From assembly GCA_020161795.1 (NCBI GenBank), contig JAIUOR010000028.1, forward strand, positions 124,001 to 188,000: a stretch of DNA of 64,000 nucleotides, read 5' to 3'. The notes under the pieces are model-generated. The model had not been told where the DNA came from and ran no database searches. It saw only the letters and a program-made list of their open reading frames with translations. How positions within the stretch are numbered: the stretch's first letter is position 1; every line of letters begins with the position of its first letter. A program made the position numbers and the translations under genes. The stretch is from Actinomycetota bacterium (GTDB taxonomy: Bacteria > Actinomycetota > Actinomycetes > Propionibacteriales > Propionibacteriaceae). Below, in pieces: positions 29,551 to 38,955 of the stretch.

Positions 29551-29820
29551 ATGCCAAGCCGTTCAGTCGTCATCGCGTCCTCGGTCGGTCTGCACGCTCG
29601 TCCCGCGTCGCTCTTCGTTCAGGCGGTCACCGCGACCGGTCTTCCGGTCACCGTCGCCAAGGAGGGCGGCAACCCGGTCGACGCCAAGAGCATCCTGATG
29701 GTCATGGCGCTGGGCGCCAAGCACGGCGAGACGGTCACCCTGACCGCTGAGGGCGACGGCGCCGAAGCCGCGCTCGACAGCCTGGTCGAGCTGCTCTCCC
29801 GGGATCTGGACGCGGAGTAA
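29551..29820 (+). CDS. ptsH: Phosphocarrier protein HPr
   Basis: An 89-residue phosphocarrier of the sugar phosphotransferase system. The active-site His15 sits in GLHARPAS, and Ser47 occupies the regulatory serine region (AKSILMVMAL). Whether an HPr kinase exists cannot be told here. AAAGGAG precedes the ATG. ptsI follows after 3 bp, so the two form an operon, the general energy-coupling part of the PTS. No sugar-specific enzyme II is in the window. Confidence 0.97.
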   Translation: MPSRSVVIASSVGLHARPASLFVQAVTATGLPVTVAKEGGNPVDAKSILMVMALGAKHGETVTLTAEGDGAEAALDSLVELLSRDLDAE

Positions 29821-29823
29821 CAG

Positions 29824-31512
29824 ATGCCGGGCACCGAACACCGGACTTTCCACGGCATCGGTGTCAGTGCCGGCACCGCCGTCGGGCCGCTGGTGGTGGT
29901 GACTCCACCGCCGGTCGCACCCGCCGACGAACCGTCGGCCGCTGATCCCGCTGCCGCGATCGCGCAGGTCAAGGGCGTTCTGGAGGACGTCGCCGCCGGC
30001 CTGGAGGCCAAGGTCCAGATCGCCAGTGACCACGCCAAGCCGATCCTGGAGGCGGGCGCCCTGATGGCGCGCGATCCGGGCCTGGCGATGGGCATCGAGA
30101 ACCAGATCAACGGTGGCCTCGGCCCGGCGAAGGCCGTCACCGCCGCCGTCGAAGAGATCGCCGCGATGTTCCTCTCGCTGGGCGGCTACATGGCCGAGCG
30201 GGTGACCGATCTGCAGGATGTTCGCGACCGGGCGATCGCCCGCCTGCTCGGTCAGCCCGAGCCGGGCGTCCCGACCCTCACCACGCCGAGCATCCTGGCC
30301 GCCCGTGACCTGGCTCCGGCGGAGACCGCCACGCTGACCACCGAGACCTGTCTGGGCATCGTAACCTCGGCCGGCGGGCCGACCAGCCACACCGCGATCC
30401 TGGCCGCCCAGCTGGGCATCCCGGCCGTGGTGCAGGCCGTCGGCATCCTCGATGTCCCGGCCGGCACCATCGTCGCGATCGACGGCGGCGTCGGCGAGGT
30501 GACGATCGACCCGTCCGACGAGGAGAAGGAACTGCTCGCCGAACGCAAGCGCCGCCGCGAGGCCGCGCTCGCCCAGGGCAGCGGCAAGGGCTCCACCAAG
30601 GACGGCTTCCCGGTGCAGTTGCTGGCCAACATCGGCACCGCCGACGACGCCCGCAAGGCAGCCGGCACCTCCGCCGAAGGGGTGGGCCTGTTCCGCACCG
30701 AATTCCTGTTCCTGGATGCGGAGACGATGCCGACCGTCGAGGAGCAGACCAAGGTCTATACGGAGGTCTTCGAGGCCTTCGGCGATCGCAAGGTCGTCGT
30801 CCGCACGCTGGACGCCGGCGCAGACAAGCCGCTCAAGTTCGCCGATCTCGGCGAGGAGGAGAACCCGGCGCTGGGTCGCCGCGGGCTGCGGCTGGGCATG
30901 ATCCGCACCGACGTCATGGACGCGCAGCTGGAGGCCCTGGCGGCCGCCCAGAAGGCGACCGGAGCCGAGGTGTGGGTGATGGCCCCGATGGTCGCCACCG
31001 AGGCCGAGGCGATCTGGTTCGCCGAGCGCGTTCGCGCGCTGGGCCTGCCCAAGGTGGGCGTGATGATCGAGGTTCCGGCGGCGGCGATCCGCTCCAAGGG
31101 GATCCTCTACCACGTCGACTTCGCCTCGCTCGGTACCAACGACCTGTCGCAGTACACGATGGCTGCCGACCGGATGCAGGGCGAGCTGGCGGCGCTGCTC
31201 GACCCGTTCGAGCCGGCTCTGCTCGACGTCGTCGCGCTGGCCTGCGCCGGCGGCCAGGCGATGGGCAAGCCGGTGGGCGTCTGCGGTGAGGCCGGTGGCG
31301 ACCCCGCGGTCGCGCTGGTGCTGGCCGGCCTGGGCGTCTCCAGCCTGTCGATGGCACCTGGCAAGATCCCGGCCGTGCGCACCGCCCTGGCGCTGCACAC
31401 CCGGGAGCAGTGCCAGCAGATGGCCGCGGCGGCGCGGGCGTCGACCTCGCCGGCAGCGGCGCGGGCAGCCGTCCTGAAGATGGCCGACCCGATCCTGCTC
31501 GACCTGGTGTAG
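29824..31512 (+). CDS. ptsI: Phosphoenolpyruvate-protein phosphotransferase (PTS enzyme I)
   Basis: A 562-residue enzyme that moves phosphate from PEP to HPr. The active His189 is in GGPTSHTAI. The PEP-binding TIM barrel shows GVGLFRTEFLF, RTLDAGADKPL and GVCGEAGGDP with the catalytic cysteine. Length is normal for the family. The ATG lies 3 bp after the ptsH stop. A strong bidirectional terminator follows at 31524. The ptsHI pair is inserted between clpX and valS, which are neighbours in Streptomyces-type genomes. Confidence 0.97.
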   Translation: MPGTEHRTFHGIGVSAGTAVGPLVVVTPPPVAPADEPSAADPAAAIAQVKGVLEDVAAGLEAKVQIASDHAKPILEAGALMARDPGLAMGIENQINGGLGPAKAVTAAVEEIAAMFLSLGGYMAERVTDLQDVRDRAIARLLGQPEPGVPTLTTPSILAARDLAPAETATLTTETCLGIVTSAGGPTSHTAILAAQLGIPAVVQAVGILDVPAGTIVAIDGGVGEVTIDPSDEEKELLAERKRRREAALAQGSGKGSTKDGFPVQLLANIGTADDARKAAGTSAEGVGLFRTEFLFLDAETMPTVEEQTKVYTEVFEAFGDRKVVVRTLDAGADKPLKFADLGEEENPALGRRGLRLGMIRTDVMDAQLEALAAAQKATGAEVWVMAPMVATEAEAIWFAERVRALGLPKVGVMIEVPAAAIRSKGILYHVDFASLGTNDLSQYTMAADRMQGELAALLDPFEPALLDVVALACAGGQAMGKPVGVCGEAGGDPAVALVLAGLGVSSLSMAPGKIPAVRTALALHTREQCQQMAAAARASTSPAAARAAVLKMADPILLDLV

Positions 31513-31523
31513 TTCGGACGAAG

Positions 31524-31555
31524 AGCGCGCTCCACCCTCCGGGGTGGGGCGCGCT
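31524..31555. terminator. Bidirectional terminator between ptsI and the lipoprotein gene
   Basis: AGCGCGCTCCACCC and GGGTGGGGCGCGCT form a 14-bp stem with a TCCG loop, followed by ACTTCTTT on the plus strand. It overlaps the stop codon of the convergent gene at 31554. Confidence 0.85.
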
Positions 31556-32048
31556 ACTTCTTTGCGCCGGACAGTGACCCTTCGACCTTGCCCTCGCCGT
31601 CACCGGCCAGGCAGGTCACCTGGCGGTCGCCGGCCTGGCTCCAGGTTTGTTTGGTGGGCTGCAGAACCGTCAGGCGGTACTCCGACTTGGCGACGGAGAC
31701 ACCGATGAAGGCCTTGAACTCGTCGTTGCAGAAGGCCTCGGCGAGATCCTGCACCTCGTTGGCGCCGGGGAACTCCTCGCCCGGCAGCTCGGTGACCGCG
31801 AACACCTCCCAGGCGTGCGGCTCGGCGCACGGGATCAGGGTCACCTGCCCGACCGTCCCGGTGGTGAGCGGTCCGGCGCAGTCGCCCACCTGCAGTGAGA
31901 ACGCGTCGGCGGGGACGGCCGTGGTCACCTGCCCGTCCGGGTTCCGGGGGCTCTGGGTCGCGCACCCGGCCAGCCCCACCGCCAGCACGGCTATCAGGGC
32001 CGTGCCCAGTCGGCCGAATCGGGTGATTCCCGTGCTCCGCGTGGACAA
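31554..32048 (-). CDS. Putative lipoprotein with septum-formation-like domain
   Basis: About 164 residues. A lipoprotein signal (TALIAVLAVGLAGC) is followed by a globular part with four cysteines (VGDCAGPL, LIPCAEPHAWEVF, AFCNDEF, VTCLAG). The CAEPHAWEVF pattern is that of the actinobacterial septum-formation domain found in many secreted proteins. The start is weak: TTG 32048 gives a good signal peptide but there is no clear ribosome site, and the upstream DNA is a GC-only tandem repeat. Function is unknown. It is anchored outside the membrane. Confidence 0.7.
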   Translation of the reverse strand: MSTRSTGITRFGRLGTALIAVLAVGLAGCATQSPRNPDGQVTTAVPADAFSLQVGDCAGPLTTGTVGQVTLIPCAEPHAWEVFAVTELPGEEFPGANEVQDLAEAFCNDEFKAFIGVSVAKSEYRLTVLQPTKQTWSQAGDRQVTCLAGDGEGKVEGSLSGAKK

Positions 32049-32067
32049 GCACCGCGGGCCCCCGGGG

Positions 32068-32097
32068 CCCCGTAGGCCCAGGCCCCGCAGGCCCAGG
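32068..32097. repeat. 15-bp tandem repeat, two copies
   Basis: CCCCGTAGGCCCAGG is followed directly by CCCCGCAGGCCCAGG, within a GC-only stretch upstream of the lipoprotein start. Confidence 0.8.
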
Positions 32098-32114
32098 CCT
32101 CCGGCCCGTCCCTG

Positions 32115-32189
32115 CCGCAGAAACCGGGCAATTCGGGGTGCCTGAGTGGATAATCCGGCCGCCGGGGCGGAACTGCCCGGTTTCTGCGG
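32115..32189. repeat. 75-bp inverted-repeat element between valS and lipoprotein gene
   Basis: CCGCAGAAACCGGGCA at 32115-32130 is repeated exactly in inverse at 32174-32189, with partial pairing continuing inwards. The 43-bp centre is not coding. It begins 56 bp after the valS stop. It has the same total length and design as the element on the other side of valS at 34907. It could be a REP-like repeat or a terminator without T-run. Confidence 0.75.
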
Positions 32190-32245
32190 TCGAGAGGCTG
32201 GCCCGGTCGGACCGCTGCGGCTTGCCGTGGCCTGCGGAAGCCGGG

Positions 32246-34828
32246 TCATTCGGCGGGTGCGAGCTCGACGTCCACGACGAGTTGGGCGGACGACTCCGTC
32301 CACTGCAGGTCGCCGATGATCTTGCCGACCGCGCGCAGGTCGGATTCCACCTGGCGCAGCGCGCTGAGCACCGGCTCCGGGCCGGCGAAGTCGGCCCAGG
32401 TCACCTGGGTCTTCATCGAGGCCTTGGCCTGGGACTTCGCCCCGCGGATGCCGACCAGCGCGGCCGCGATGGCCTCCAGCAGGGCCGGGTCTCCGGCGTC
32501 CGGCAGTTCCTCGATGCGCGGCCAGGTGCTGCGGTGGATCGAACCCTCCCGCCACCACGACCAGACCTCCTCGGTGACGAACGGCAGGAAGGGCGCGAAC
32601 AGACGCAGCAGCACGTCGAGCGCGAGCCGCAGGGCGGCCTGGGCCGACGCCGCGGCAGCCTCGCCGGCGGCTCCGTAGGCACGCTCCTTGACCAGTTCCA
32701 GGTAGTCGTCGCAGAACTGCCAGAAGAACTTCTCGGTCACCTCCAGCGCGGTGCTGTAGTCGAAGGCGTCGAAGGCCGCGGTGGAATCGGCCACCACCTG
32801 CCGCAGCGCGGCGAGCATGGCGAGGTCGGCCGGCTCGGTGATCGCTGCCGCGTCCGAGCCCGAACCGATCCCCAGGATGAACTTGCTGGCGTTCAGCACC
32901 TTCATCGCAAGCCGGCGGCCGACCTTCATGCCGGTCTCGTCGAAGGGGGAGTCCATGCCCGGGCGGGCCATGGCCGCGCGCCAGCGCACCGCGTCCGAAC
33001 CGAACCTCTCCAGAATTTCGGTCGGCACGATCACGTTGCCCTTGGACTTGCTCATCTTCTTGCGATCCGGATCGACCACGAAGCCGGAGATGCCCGCGGT
33101 CTTCCACGGCAGGCGGTTCTCCTCGAAGTGCGCGCGCACCACCCGGCTGAACACCCAGGTGCGGATGATGTCGTGCGCCTCGGGAGCGAAGTCCATCGGG
33201 AAGGTGAGGTTCCACAGTTCCGGATCGGAATCCCACCGGCAGGCGATCTGCGGGGTCAGCGAGGAGGTCGCCCAGGTGTCCATGATGTCCGGGTCGCCCA
33301 CGAAGCCGCCGGGCACACCGCGCTGCTCGGCGGTATAGCCGGGCGGGGTCTCCGAGGACGGGTCGACCGGCAGGGCGTCCTCGGACGCGAAGATCGGACG
33401 GCTGTGGTCGGGCTCGCCGTCGGCGTCAACCGGATACCAGACCGGGAACGGGACGCCGAAGAACCGCTGCCGGCTGATCAGCCAGTCGCCGTTCAGGCCG
33501 TTCACCCAGTTGGCGTAGCGGTGCCGCATGTGGTCGGGCACCCATTCCAGTTCCTCGCCGCGGGCCAGCAGGGCTGCCTTGAGGGCCTCGTCCCGCCCAC
33601 CGTTGCGGATGTACCACTGGCGGGTGGAGACGATCTCCAGCGGCTTGTCGCCCTTCTCGTAGAAGTTCGCCTTCCGGGAGGTCGGGGTCGGCTCGCCGTC
33701 CAGATCGCCGCTGGCCCGCAGCAGTTCGACCATCGCGGCGCGGGCCGAGAACGGCGTCTTGCCGGCCAGTTCGGCGTACGGCTCGGCGTTGACCAGCCAT
33801 TCCGGGGTCTCGGCGGCGAGCCGTCCGTCCCGCTGGATGACGGTGCGGGTGGGCAACTGCAGCTCACGCCACCACTGCACGTCGGTGGCGTCGCCGAAGG
33901 TGCAGCACATCGCGATGCCGGCGCCCTTGTCGGGCTCGGCCGCGTGGTGGGCGACCACCGGGATCTCGACGCCGAACACCGGCGAGGTGACCGTGGTGCC
34001 GAACAGGTGGGCGTACCGCTCGTCGTCCGGGTGGGCGATCAGGGCACACACCGAGGGCAGCAGTTCGGGCCGCGTGGTCTCGATGTAGACCGGTTCGCCG
34101 TCCGGACGGTGGAAGGCCACCCGGTGGTAGTGGCCGGGGTAGTCGCGGGCCTCCTGCTCGGCCTGGGCGACCGCGGTCTGGAAGGTCACGTCCCATACCG
34201 TCGGGGCCTCGGCCAGGTAGGCCTCGGCGCGGGCGCAGTTGCGCAGGAAGGCGCGCTGGGACACCCGGATCGACTCCGCCGAGATCGTCGCGTAGAGGTG
34301 GTTGTCCCAGTCCACGCTCAGCCCGAGGGTGCGCCACAGGTTCTCGAAGGCCTGCTCGTCGACAGCGGTCAGCTCATGGCACAACTCGATGAAGTTCTTC
34401 CGGCTGATCGACACCTGCCGCTTCGGATCCGGCTTCTCCGGCGGGGTGAAGTCGGGGTCGTAGGGGATGGACGGATCGCACCGCACCCCGTAGTAGTTCT
34501 GCACCCGCCGCTCGGTGGGCAGGCCGTTGTCGTCCCAGCCCATCGGGTAGAAGACGTGCTTGCCCCGCATCCGCTGGTAGCGGGCGATCAGGTCGGTGTG
34601 GGTGTAGCTGAACACGTGTCCGACATGCAGCGAGCCGGACACGGTGGGCGGGGGAGTGTCGATGCTGAACACCTGCTCGCGCGCTTCGGGACGCACGAAC
34701 GTATAGGTGCCCTCGTCCTGCCAGCGTTTCGCCCAGGTCGCCTCCAGCCCCTCCAGCACCGGGCGCTCCGGTACCCCCGCGCCGGCACTGGTCGCGGCGG
34801 CAGGATTGGTCAGCGGCGTTTGCGTCAT
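32246..34828 (-). CDS. valS: Valyl-tRNA synthetase
   Basis: An 860-residue class I aminoacyl-tRNA synthetase that charges tRNA-Val. HVGH (residues 68-71) is the HIGH motif and KMSKSKGN near residue 590 the KMSKS loop. The editing CP1 domain lies between, and an anticodon-binding domain and short tail follow. The ATG is preceded by TAAGAT 7 nt upstream with no Shine-Dalgarno, and GTGACG at 18 bp further upstream fits a -35 box, so the mRNA is probably leaderless. No T-box leader is present. It is divergent from folC. Confidence 0.97.
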   Translation of the reverse strand: MTQTPLTNPAAATSAGAGVPERPVLEGLEATWAKRWQDEGTYTFVRPEAREQVFSIDTPPPTVSGSLHVGHVFSYTHTDLIARYQRMRGKHVFYPMGWDDNGLPTERRVQNYYGVRCDPSIPYDPDFTPPEKPDPKRQVSISRKNFIELCHELTAVDEQAFENLWRTLGLSVDWDNHLYATISAESIRVSQRAFLRNCARAEAYLAEAPTVWDVTFQTAVAQAEQEARDYPGHYHRVAFHRPDGEPVYIETTRPELLPSVCALIAHPDDERYAHLFGTTVTSPVFGVEIPVVAHHAAEPDKGAGIAMCCTFGDATDVQWWRELQLPTRTVIQRDGRLAAETPEWLVNAEPYAELAGKTPFSARAAMVELLRASGDLDGEPTPTSRKANFYEKGDKPLEIVSTRQWYIRNGGRDEALKAALLARGEELEWVPDHMRHRYANWVNGLNGDWLISRQRFFGVPFPVWYPVDADGEPDHSRPIFASEDALPVDPSSETPPGYTAEQRGVPGGFVGDPDIMDTWATSSLTPQIACRWDSDPELWNLTFPMDFAPEAHDIIRTWVFSRVVRAHFEENRLPWKTAGISGFVVDPDRKKMSKSKGNVIVPTEILERFGSDAVRWRAAMARPGMDSPFDETGMKVGRRLAMKVLNASKFILGIGSGSDAAAITEPADLAMLAALRQVVADSTAAFDAFDYSTALEVTEKFFWQFCDDYLELVKERAYGAAGEAAAASAQAALRLALDVLLRLFAPFLPFVTEEVWSWWREGSIHRSTWPRIEELPDAGDPALLEAIAAALVGIRGAKSQAKASMKTQVTWADFAGPEPVLSALRQVESDLRAVGKIIGDLQWTESSAQLVVDVELAPAE

Positions 34829-34906
34829 GGGCTGAATCTTACGAACGGTCGTGAACCCGCGTCACATCGACCACCCTGCGTCGCAGCCTGGCCTCGAGCG
34901 ACGGGT

Positions 34907-34981
34907 GGGAGGATTTGCCCTCAACTCGCGCACCACGGGCCAAATCCAGCGGATCGACGCGAGTTCGGGGCGAATCCTCCC
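34907..34981. repeat. 75-bp imperfect inverted-repeat element between valS and folC
   Basis: A 24-bp arm at 34907-34930 (starting GGGAGGATTTGCCC) pairs with 34958-34981 at 21 of 24 positions, with a 27-bp centre. Since it lies between two divergently transcribed genes it is not a normal terminator. It could be an operator, a REP-like repeat or a small cruciform. Confidence 0.75.
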
Positions 34982-35009
34982 GGCGGGTGACGGGTAGGCT
35001 GTGCGCACC

Positions 35010-36362
35010 ATGAGCCCTTCCTCGCACGCTGAGATCGTCGCCGCCCTCACCAGCCGTTGGCCGGAGCACCGGATCGCCCGCAGCCTGGGACGGATCGAGG
35101 CGCTGTGCGACCTGCTGGGCTCACCGCAGGATTCCTGCCCGGTGATCCAGATAGCCGGCACCAACGGCAAGGGCAGCACGGCGATCATGATCGACACGCT
35201 GCTGCGTTCCCTGGGGCTGCGGGTCGGACGGATCTCCAGCCCGCACCTGCAGGACGTCACCGAACGCATCGTCGTCGATGGCGAGCCGATCAGCACCGAG
35301 CGATTCGACGAGTTGGTCACCGAGATCCAGCCCTACGTCGACATGGTCGACGCGCAGCAGATCGACGGCGTCGCGATGACCTTCTACGAGGTGATGATCG
35401 CGCTGGCCTACACCGCCTTCTCCCAGGCGCCGGTGGACGTGGCGGTGGTCGAGGTGGGCATGGGCGGCGGTTGGGATGCTTCCAGCGTCGCCGACGCCGC
35501 GGTGGCGGTGGTCTGCCCGATCGACTTCGACCACACGCACATCCTGGGCCGCACGCTCACCGAGATCGCCAGCGAGAAGGCGGGCATCATCAAGCCCGGC
35601 GCCAGCGCGCTGCTGGCCGGCCAACACCCCGAGGCGGCCAAGGTGCTGATCGAACGGGCCGCCGAGGTGGGCGCGAAGGTCTACCTCGAAGGGGTCGAGT
35701 TCGGGCTGATCGAACGGCAATTGGCCGTCGGCGGCCAGGTGATCCGGATCGAGACTGCAGATGGCCCGCTGGGCGACCTGGTGCTGCCACTGTTCGGCGC
35801 CCACATGGCCCGCAACGCCGCGCTGGCGGTGGCGGCCTGCGAAGCCTTCCTGGGCGGCCGGGCGCTGCCGGCTCAGGTGGTCGCCGACGGGCTGGAGGCC
35901 GTGGTCGCGCCCGCCCGGCTTGAGGTGGCGCGCCGGTCGCCGACCATCGTCATCGACACCTGCCACAACCCGCACGGCGCGGCGGCGACCGTCGAGTCGC
36001 TCGTCGAGGCCTTCGGCTTCACGCCGCTGATCGGCGTGGTGGCGATGATGGCCGACAAGGACGTTCGCGGCGTCCTGGAGGTGTTCTCCGAGACGATGTC
36101 CACGATCGTGGTGACCGGCATCGCCGACAATCCGCGTGCACTGGCTCCAGCCGAACTGGCCGAGGCCGCGTCCGAGGTGTTCGGCGCCGATCGGGTGATC
36201 ATGCGCGAGCGGCTCGACGACGCCCTGGATGAAGCGGTGCGGCTGGCCGACGATGCCGGCCCCGGCGCCGGCATCCTGGTAGCCGGCTCCGTCTACGCCG
36301 CCGGCGAGGCACGGTCGCTGCTGATCCGCCCCGCCTCCGACACCCCGGAGGTGACCGAATGA
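35010..36362 (+). CDS. folC: Folylpolyglutamate synthase / dihydrofolate synthase
   Basis: A 450-residue Mur-ligase-family enzyme that adds glutamate to dihydropteroate and folates. The ATP loop GTNGKGST, the segment ISSPHLQDVTERI and the EVGMGGGWDASSV motif are characteristic. ATG 35010 is chosen; a GTG 9 nt upstream is possible. TAGGCT at 34995-35000 lies 9 nt upstream, so the transcript would be almost leaderless. The stop overlaps the DUF4233 start (ATGA), part of the folC-DUF4233-ndk unit common in actinobacteria. Confidence 0.95.
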   Translation: MSPSSHAEIVAALTSRWPEHRIARSLGRIEALCDLLGSPQDSCPVIQIAGTNGKGSTAIMIDTLLRSLGLRVGRISSPHLQDVTERIVVDGEPISTERFDELVTEIQPYVDMVDAQQIDGVAMTFYEVMIALAYTAFSQAPVDVAVVEVGMGGGWDASSVADAAVAVVCPIDFDHTHILGRTLTEIASEKAGIIKPGASALLAGQHPEAAKVLIERAAEVGAKVYLEGVEFGLIERQLAVGGQVIRIETADGPLGDLVLPLFGAHMARNAALAVAACEAFLGGRALPAQVVADGLEAVVAPARLEVARRSPTIVIDTCHNPHGAAATVESLVEAFGFTPLIGVVAMMADKDVRGVLEVFSETMSTIVVTGIADNPRALAPAELAEAASEVFGADRVIMRERLDDALDEAVRLADDAGPGAGILVAGSVYAAGEARSLLIRPASDTPEVTE

Positions 36363-36706
36363 GGCTGACCGCGAAGAACCCGATGGGCAAGGCGATGCTC
36401 TCGATCCTGGCCTTCGAGGCGGTCGTCTTCGGCCTGGCCATCGCCGGCATGATCCAGGTCGACAACGTCCCGGTCTCGGTGGCCCTCACCGCCTCGGGCA
36501 TCGGCATCGTGCTGGCGGTCGCTGCGGCAGCGCTGCTGCGCCGGCCGATCGGATACCTGCTGGGCTGGCTGACGCAGCTGTTCGCGGTGGGTCTGGGGGT
36601 GCTGACGCCGTGGATGTTCTGGGTAGGCGGGGTGTTCGCCCTGCTCTGGGTGGTGAGTTTCTTCCTGGGACGGCGCCTGGAGGCGACTCAGCCCGGCAGC
36701 CGGTAG
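36359..36706 (+). CDS. DUF4233 membrane protein
   Basis: A 115-residue protein with four predicted helices and no catalytic motif. It is the small membrane protein found between folC and ndk across actinobacteria, which fixes the family. It starts within the last codons of folC (4-bp overlap) and ends 10 bp before ndk. Function is unknown. Confidence 0.88.
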   Translation: MRLTAKNPMGKAMLSILAFEAVVFGLAIAGMIQVDNVPVSVALTASGIGIVLAVAAAALLRRPIGYLLGWLTQLFAVGLGVLTPWMFWVGGVFALLWVVSFFLGRRLEATQPGSR

Positions 36707-36716
36707 GGTCGGCGGC

Positions 36717-37127
36717 ATGACGCAACGAACGCTGGTCCTGATCAAGCCGGACGCCGTCGGCCGCGGCCTGGTGGGGACGATCCTGGCTCGTTACGAGGCC
36801 AAGGGCCTCACGCTGGCAGCCGTGGAGCAACGCCGGGTCGACGCCGCCCTGGCCGACCGGCACTACGCCGATCACGTGGCGAAGCCCTGGTACCCGCCGC
36901 TGCGGGAGTACATCACCTCCGGCCCGCTGGTCGCGCTCATTCTGGAGGGCGCGGCGGCCATCGACGTGGTGCGGCTGATGAACGGTGCCACCAACGGCGC
37001 CGAGGCGGCCCCCGGCACGATCCGCGGCGACTACTCGCTCTCGAACCGGTACAACCTGGTGCACGCCTCCGACTCCGAGGAGTCCGCGGCGCGGGAGATC
37101 GCGCTCTGGTTCCCCGGCCTGGCCTGA
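36717..37127 (+). CDS. ndk: Nucleoside diphosphate kinase
   Basis: A 136-residue enzyme that balances NTP pools by a phospho-histidine ping-pong mechanism. Active His116 is in YNLVHASDS, and the Kpn loop and PGTIRGDY segment are present. TAGGGT at 36704-36709, which contains the stop of the upstream gene, lies 7 nt before the ATG, so both readthrough from folC and an own leaderless promoter are possible. In Streptomyces mreB follows; here a CPBP protease gene does. Confidence 0.96.
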   Translation: MTQRTLVLIKPDAVGRGLVGTILARYEAKGLTLAAVEQRRVDAALADRHYADHVAKPWYPPLREYITSGPLVALILEGAAAIDVVRLMNGATNGAEAAPGTIRGDYSLSNRYNLVHASDSEESAAREIALWFPGLA

Positions 37128-37131
37128 GCCG

Positions 37132-38151
37132 ATGGCCGAGGCCTTCCATCCGCCGATCGCCTGGCCGCCGCACGCGGACCGGCCGGCCGAACTGCCGGTG
37201 GTGCCTCGGGAGTATCACGAGTTCTATCGCACCCCGCGGCTGCGCTGGTGGCATCCGTTGGCCGCGCTGGGCATGTTCGTCGGATTGTGGTTGGCGCTCA
37301 ACCTGGTGCTGAGCGTCCTGGTGCTGTTCTACGAGTTCGCCCAGGGCACCCTGCACTACGACGACCTGGTCTCCGGTCAGCTCACGGTCACCCCCGCGCT
37401 GTTCCTGGTGAACAACCTCGGGCTGGCGGCAGCCATTCCGCTGGCCTGGGCGGCCCACCGGGTGGTCTTCGGGCAGCGTGCCGGCTGGCTCTTCTCGATC
37501 GTCGGACGATTCCGCTGGGGGCTGCTCGGCCGGTTCCTCCTGATCGCCTGCCCGTTCTACCTGGTCGCCTACGGGATCGAGGTGGCGGTGAGCGGGTTGC
37601 CGGACGATCTCGGCATTCGTCCGGAGACCTGGTTCCTGCTCGCCTCCGTCCTGCTCACCACGCCCCTGCAGTCGGCAGGGGAGGAGGTCGCGATGCGCGG
37701 CCTGATGGCACGCAGCCTGGGCTCGTGGTTCGGCGCCAGCCGGGTCGGGCTGGTCGTGTCGACCGCGATCACCTCGGTGGTGTTCATGGTGGTCCACGGT
37801 GCCGGCGACCCGTGGCTGAACCTCTACTACTTCTACTTCGGCGTGGTCGCCAGCGTGCTCGTCTGGCGCACCGGCGGGCTGGAGGCGCCGATCGCGATGC
37901 ACGTGGTGAACAACCTGGTCGGGCTCAGCCTGGTTCCCTTCACGGGGGTGGGCGGTCTGTTCGATCGCGAGGCGGGGACGGGCAGCCCGCTGGTGCTCAC
38001 CCAGATGGCGCTGATCACGGTCGTGGCGGCGGTGATGCTGTGGCGGGCGCGCCGCTGGCAACTTCCTCAGAGTGCGGCACCGGCGGCTTCCGGGATACGG
38101 TGGAACCAATCGGGCCAGATCGGCCCGGGACCAGACGAAGGGAAGGGGTGA
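37132..38151 (+). CDS. CPBP family intramembrane metalloprotease
   Basis: A 339-residue membrane protein of the CAAX-protease/bacteriocin-processing (Abi) family. The motif GEEVAMRG supplies the EExxxR site, and the histidines in VVHGAGDPWLN and MHVVNN complete the metal site. About eight helices are predicted, with a Pro-rich cytosolic N-terminus. ATG 37132 lies 4 bp after ndk. The stop is 1 bp before the next start. Substrate unknown; some members give bacteriocin immunity. Confidence 0.85.
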   Translation: MAEAFHPPIAWPPHADRPAELPVVPREYHEFYRTPRLRWWHPLAALGMFVGLWLALNLVLSVLVLFYEFAQGTLHYDDLVSGQLTVTPALFLVNNLGLAAAIPLAWAAHRVVFGQRAGWLFSIVGRFRWGLLGRFLLIACPFYLVAYGIEVAVSGLPDDLGIRPETWFLLASVLLTTPLQSAGEEVAMRGLMARSLGSWFGASRVGLVVSTAITSVVFMVVHGAGDPWLNLYYFYFGVVASVLVWRTGGLEAPIAMHVVNNLVGLSLVPFTGVGGLFDREAGTGSPLVLTQMALITVVAAVMLWRARRWQLPQSAAPAASGIRWNQSGQIGPGPDEGKG

Positions 38152-38152
38152 G

Positions 38153-38833
38153 ATGCCGACCGACGGGCCGATGCGACTCGATGTCGCCGAAGGGTTGAAG
38201 TGGCTGCGAGCCAGGCTTCGCACCCGGGCCGGGCGAACCCTGGTGGGAATCGACGGCGTGGACGGTTCGGGGAAGAGCACCTTCGCCGACGATGTTGCTC
38301 AGATGGTGGCCGAGTGCGGCAGCAAGGTGATCCGCATCTCGTTGCGCAAGTACCTCAACCCGCAGTCGGTGCGCTACGCCCAGGGCCGTACCTCGCCGCG
38401 CGGGTTCTACGAGGACAGCTACGACTACGAGAAGTTCCACGACGAGGTGCTGGAGCCGCTGGGCCGCGAGGGCTCGGGACGCTACCGCACCGCCGCCTAC
38501 GACCTCGCGGTCGAGGCAGCCGTCCGATCTCCCTGGATGGTCGCGCCCGACGACGCGGTGGTGATCATCGACGGACTCTTCCTGCACCGCAAGGAGTTCG
38601 CCACCAGCCACAGCAAGAAGGTGTGGGACTACTCGGTCTGGCTGGAGGTGCCCTTCGAGGAGGCGTACCGCCGCCTGCACGACCGGGAGGGTTTCAGTCC
38701 CGATCCGCGTGACGCGAGCAATGCCCGCTACTACGAGGGCCAGTTGCTCTACCTGCAGGATTGCCGGCCGGACGAGAAGGCCGACCTGGTGATCGAGAAC
38801 TCCCACCCGCATTCGCCGGTCGACGACCTGTAG
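38153..38833 (+). CDS. Uridine-kinase-like P-loop protein
   Basis: A 226-residue cytosolic P-loop kinase. Walker A is GIDGVDGSGKST, and the segment GRTSPRGFYEDSYDYEKFHDEVLEPL followed by VVIIDGLFLHRKE matches the uridine kinase / phosphoribulokinase group. GAAGGGAAGG precedes the ATG, which is 1 bp after the CPBP gene. The substrate could be uridine or another nucleoside; a true Udk is usually shorter, so the narrower name is avoided. It is followed by a 120-bp gap with no feature. Confidence 0.8.
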   Translation: MPTDGPMRLDVAEGLKWLRARLRTRAGRTLVGIDGVDGSGKSTFADDVAQMVAECGSKVIRISLRKYLNPQSVRYAQGRTSPRGFYEDSYDYEKFHDEVLEPLGREGSGRYRTAAYDLAVEAAVRSPWMVAPDDAVVIIDGLFLHRKEFATSHSKKVWDYSVWLEVPFEEAYRRLHDREGFSPDPRDASNARYYEGQLLYLQDCRPDEKADLVIENSHPHSPVDDL

Positions 38834-38955
38834 GCCGGCGCCCCGGCCATGGGGCCGGGCTGGATCCGGGCCCGGGCCGGCGATCGCGGGCGTGTGGAAC
38901 TCGCGATGGGTACGGGGTTTGTTCGAGCCGGCCCAGCGATTAGGCTTGCCCAACC

